Shown one piece after another: positions 15,523 through 17,964 of a stretch of DNA of 17,964 bases (its first letter is position 1; each line of letters opens with the position of its first letter). The notes beneath the pieces were generated by a model. The model did no database searches and had not been told where the DNA came from. It worked only from the letters and a program-made list of their open reading frames with translations. Origin of the DNA: an uncultured Prevotella sp. (GTDB lineage Bacteria; Bacteroidota; Bacteroidia; Bacteroidales; Bacteroidaceae). The stretch covers positions 1 through 17,964 of the forward strand of contig CALIIG010000270.1 in NCBI GenBank assembly GCA_938018155.1. Reading direction: 5' to 3'. The translations under genes were made by a program, and so were the position numbers.

Positions 15523-16514
15523 AACCATCCGTTAGCTTTGTACCAGGCAACGGTCTCTGTAACTCCTTGTCTTAAGCTGTACCGGGGATGATACCCCAGC
15601 TCATCACAGGCCGGCTCTATGTTACAACGCCAGTTTCGTTGTTTTAGAATGTTGAACTTATCGTTGTTCAAGGTGCTCATATGTCCAGTGATATGTCCGA
15701 TATATTCACCAAAGAAGGTAACAATTCGCAGCAACCATACTGGTGCCTGTATGCGTATCCACCAGGGTGATCCCAGCTCTTCGTGTAGATAATCACTAAA
15801 GTTTTTGCTTTGGTATACATGGCCATCTGACAGGAAGTATTTCCGTCCCGACATACCTCTGTCGAGTGCAAGAAATATGGCTTGCACCACATCTTTGACA
15901 TATACAAAAGTAATATCTTGCTGTTTATAGCCTACACTGAAGTCGATATGCTGCTTAATGCTCTGCGCCATCAAAAAGTAGTCTTTCTCCCGTGGGCCAT
16001 ATACTCCCGTCGGACGGAGGATAATATAATTAAAATCATTCCCGATCGATTCAAGAAACTGCTCCGACATAAGTTTGCTTTTGCCATAAGCGGTGTTAGG
16101 GTGTGGAGTATCGTTCTCGTCAATTTCCAAATAAGGCTGTTTCTCTTTGATGGCACCGAAGACACTCAGGCTGCTTAAATAAACAAATCGTTTTAAGTTT
16201 GGCTGAGTCTTTAAGATAGCATGAACGAAATTTTTCGTCCCTTCGTAGTTTATTCGATAGAAGTCTTCCTTGTGGAGACACTTGGTAGCACCGGCGGCGT
16301 GAACAATATAGTCGAACTCTTGCTGCTGTAAAGCCTCCACTAAACGGTCTTCAGAGGAGAAGTTTAAATTAAGAAAGTGTATACGGTTATCTTGCAGATA
16401 CTTTCTCGAACTGGTAGTTCTAACGCCAGCCCAAGTTTCAAAGCCACGGTCTAAGGCCTCTTCAACAATAAAACTGCCAATGAATCCACTGGCACCTGTT
16501 ATTAATATCTTCAT
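15519..16514 (-). CDS. extended SDR, NAD(P)-dependent epimerase/dehydratase-type (candidate sphingolipid ketoreductase)
   Basis: A 331-residue extended short-chain dehydrogenase. TGASGFIG at 6-13 binds NAD(P), and VHAAG near 71-75, SSLS near 114-117 and YGKSK at 143-147 (Tyr143, Lys147) form the active site. LRPTGVYGPREKDYF follows. The family is often annotated as nucleotide-sugar epimerase. However, the pattern also resembles the Bacteroides protein at locus BT_0972, reported from memory as having 3-ketosphinganine reductase activity, and the adjacent AUR1-like gene fits that. So reduction of a keto-sphingoid or keto-ceramide is the favoured but unproven role. First gene of a seven-gene operon with a strong promoter; its TGA overlaps the next ATG. 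Confidence 0.83.
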   Translation of the reverse strand: MKILITGASGFIGSFIVEEALDRGFETWAGVRTTSSRKYLQDNRIHFLNLNFSSEDRLVEALQQQEFDYIVHAAGATKCLHKEDFYRINYEGTKNFVHAILKTQPNLKRFVYLSSLSVFGAIKEKQPYLEIDENDTPHPNTAYGKSKLMSEQFLESIGNDFNYIILRPTGVYGPREKDYFLMAQSIKQHIDFSVGYKQQDITFVYVKDVVQAIFLALDRGMSGRKYFLSDGHVYQSKNFSDYLHEELGSPWWIRIQAPVWLLRIVTFFGEYIGHITGHMSTLNNDKFNILKQRNWRCNIEPACDELGYHPRYSLRQGVTETVAWYKANGWL

Positions 16515-16527
16515 AATTAAATGTGTA

Positions 16528-16558
16528 CAAAGTTACTACATTTACGTTATAAGTCAAA
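16528..16558 (-). promoter_or_regulatory. promoter of the seven-gene lipid operon
   Basis: On the minus strand TTTG (16558-16555), a 19-base spacer and TAACTTTG (16535-16528) are an exact match to the Bacteroidetes consensus. The box ends 13 bases before the ATG at 16514, giving a predicted leader of about ten bases. No comparable TAnnTTTG box is seen in the gaps before the six downstream genes. Confidence 0.7.
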
Positions 16559-16601
16559 ATATTCAAAATGAAATTAGGTTACTTCATTTCTTTTTTGTTA
16601 A

Positions 16602-16631
16602 TTTGCACACATATAGAATTATTGTAAATTG
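16602..16631 (+). promoter_or_regulatory. candidate promoter of rnr
   Basis: TTTG (16602-16605), a 19-base spacer and TAAATTG (16625-16631) approximate the Bacteroidetes promoter with a one-base-short -7 box. It ends seven bases before the ATG at 16639. An alternative weaker box is TTAATTTG at 16598-16605. Confidence 0.4.
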
Positions 16632-16638
16632 CAACATT

Positions 16639-17964
16639 ATGGGTAAGAAAGAGAAGAAAGGCGGCAAACGAATGTCGAAGAAACAATTGTCTGCCGTCAT
16701 AGAAAAATATTTTTCCTCTCAGCCTGGAGTAACCCTTACATTGAAAGACATCTTTCGTAATTTGCACCTTGACACCCACCCTTTAAAGATGATAGCCCTT
16801 GACATTTTGGAAGAAATGTCGTGGGATGACATCATAACGAAGGTTTCTGATACATCGTATTCGTTGAATACCAAGGGGCAGGTGCAGGAAGGAACCTTTC
16901 TTAGAAAGTCGAACGGTAAGAACTCTTTCCTGCCCGATGACGGCGGTAAGCCCATCTTTGTAGCCGAGCGCAACTCGATGTCGGCACTCTCCGGCGACCG
17001 CGTCAGGGTTTCATTTATGGCCCGCCGGCAGAAGCATATCAAGGAGGCACAGGTGATAGCGGTGCTCAAACGTGCCAAAGACCAGTTTGTTGGACGCTTA
17101 CGGGTAGACAATGATATAGCCTTTCTTGTTACTCCTGAAAATACATTCGTTCATGATATCCTTATTCCGAAGCGTAAGTTAAAAGGCGGAAAGACCGGCG
17201 ACAAGGCTGTGGTAAGGATTATACAATGGCCTGATGCCGAGCACAAAAACCTCATAGGAGAAGTGGTTGACGTGCTGGGACAGACAGGAAACAACGATGT
17301 AGAGATGAACACCATATTGGCACAATATGGCTTGCCCTACAAATACCCCAGAGCTGTAGAGGCTGCTGCTGAGAAGATTTCGGGAGAAATTACTCCCCAG
17401 GACATTGCAGAGCGTGAGGATTTCCGCAATACATGGACCTGCACTATTGACCCGAAGGATGCCAAGGACTTTGATGATGCACTTTCATTCAGGAGCCTTG
17501 GCAAGGGGCTTTACGAAGTAGGCGTGCATATTGCCGATGTATCTCATTATGTTACTGAGGGCAGTATCATCGACCGTGAAGCCGAAAAGCGGGCGACATC
17601 TGTCTATCTTGTTGACCGGACTATTCCCATGCTTCCCGAGCGTTTGTGCAATTTCGTCTGCTCGTTACGTCCTGATGAAGACAAGTTAGCGTATAGCGTA
17701 GTGTTTGATATTGACGACGAGGGAAATGTAAAACGCTATCGGATAGTTCACACTATTATCCGCTCGAATCGCCGTTACGCCTATGAGGAGGCGCAACAGG
17801 TGTTGGAAGACAACGGTGTTGTTGACGGAACGGGACAGCCTGCGCCCAATCCCGGCAAGAAAGGCTTTAAGGACGAGTTTGGCCGGGAGATTTGTACACT
17901 TGACCGTTTGGCCAAAAAACTTCGCGAAAAACGATTTAAGGCGGGTTCCGTAAACTTTGATACG
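16639..17964 (+). CDS. rnr: ribonuclease R (RNase II/VacB family), 3' end outside the window
   Basis: The 442 codons present encode the N-terminal and central parts of RNase R, a processive 3'-5' exoribonuclease that degrades structured RNA. A lysine-rich start (GKKEKKGGKRMSKK) leads into a helix-turn-helix-like segment at about 15-75. Two cold-shock/OB domains follow to about residue 245, with LSGDRVRV typical of the family. The RNB catalytic domain then begins. IDPKDAKDFDDAL at 270-282 holds the magnesium-binding aspartates, and VGVHIADVSHYV and RTIPMLPERLCN are strong family signatures. The frame is open to the last base, so the rest of RNB and the S1 domain lie beyond. Divergent from the lipid operon across 124 bases. 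The ATG at 16639 is the natural start; there is no Shine-Dalgarno motif. Confidence 0.95.
   Translation, partial: MGKKEKKGGKRMSKKQLSAVIEKYFSSQPGVTLTLKDIFRNLHLDTHPLKMIALDILEEMSWDDIITKVSDTSYSLNTKGQVQEGTFLRKSNGKNSFLPDDGGKPIFVAERNSMSALSGDRVRVSFMARRQKHIKEAQVIAVLKRAKDQFVGRLRVDNDIAFLVTPENTFVHDILIPKRKLKGGKTGDKAVVRIIQWPDAEHKNLIGEVVDVLGQTGNNDVEMNTILAQYGLPYKYPRAVEAAAEKISGEITPQDIAEREDFRNTWTCTIDPKDAKDFDDALSFRSLGKGLYEVGVHIADVSHYVTEGSIIDREAEKRATSVYLVDRTIPMLPERLCNFVCSLRPDEDKLAYSVVFDIDDEGNVKRYRIVHTIIRSNRRYAYEEAQQVLEDNGVVDGTGQPAPNPGKKGFKDEFGREICTLDRLAKKLREKRFKAGSVNFDT

Overview
The window looks like chromosomal DNA of a Bacteroidales bacterium, most like Prevotella or a close relative. Three things point there. 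Upstream regions lack Shine-Dalgarno motifs but carry the Bacteroidetes promoter pattern TTTG-N19/20-TAnnTTTG. The protein families include a DUF4294 protein, a DUF5672 glycosyltransferase, an AUR1-type PAP2 protein and LtaS-like sulfatase-fold proteins in a Gram-negative setting. Base composition is moderate. There are no RNA genes, insertion sequences or CRISPR arrays that I can see. The coding sequences are intact apart from rnr, which runs off the right edge.

Left part (1-7600): a GC-rich imperfect repeat and a hairpin (1-94), then a secreted DUF4294 protein (minus). Next is a polyprenyl-phosphate glycosyltransferase of the DPM1/GtrB/ArnC type (plus), whose 3' end overlaps a convergent ArnT/PMT-type membrane glycosyltransferase (minus). 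Divergent from the latter are two tandem membrane-anchored LtaS-like phosphoglycerol/phosphoethanolamine-transferase-type enzymes (plus).

Right part (7597-16514, minus): seven tightly packed genes read from one good promoter at about 16.53-16.56 kb. In transcription order they are an extended SDR (candidate sphingolipid ketoreductase), an AUR1-like PAP2 protein (candidate phosphosphingolipid head-group synthase), miaB, an MsbA-type ABC exporter, an LpxL-type acyltransferase, a fused Kdo/heptose-kinase plus GT9 heptosyltransferase, and a DUF5672 glycosyltransferase. Gaps range from a 4-base overlap to 53 bases, so one transcript is likely. The rnr gene (RNase R) starts divergently at 16639 and is cut by the window end.

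Taken together this is an envelope-lipid locus. The long operon appears to combine sphingolipid head-group chemistry, lipid A acylation and flipping, and inner-core phosphorylation and glycosylation. The left half supplies the classic late lipid modifications: a lipid-linked sugar donor with a GT-C transferase, and phospholipid-derived head-group transfer. The most unusual points are the single-chain kinase-heptosyltransferase, the pairing of sphingolipid and LOS functions with miaB in one operon, a polar insert in the ABC nucleotide-binding domain, a nucleophile difference between the two LtaS-like paralogs, and several promoters so close to the start codon that mRNAs should have almost no leader.
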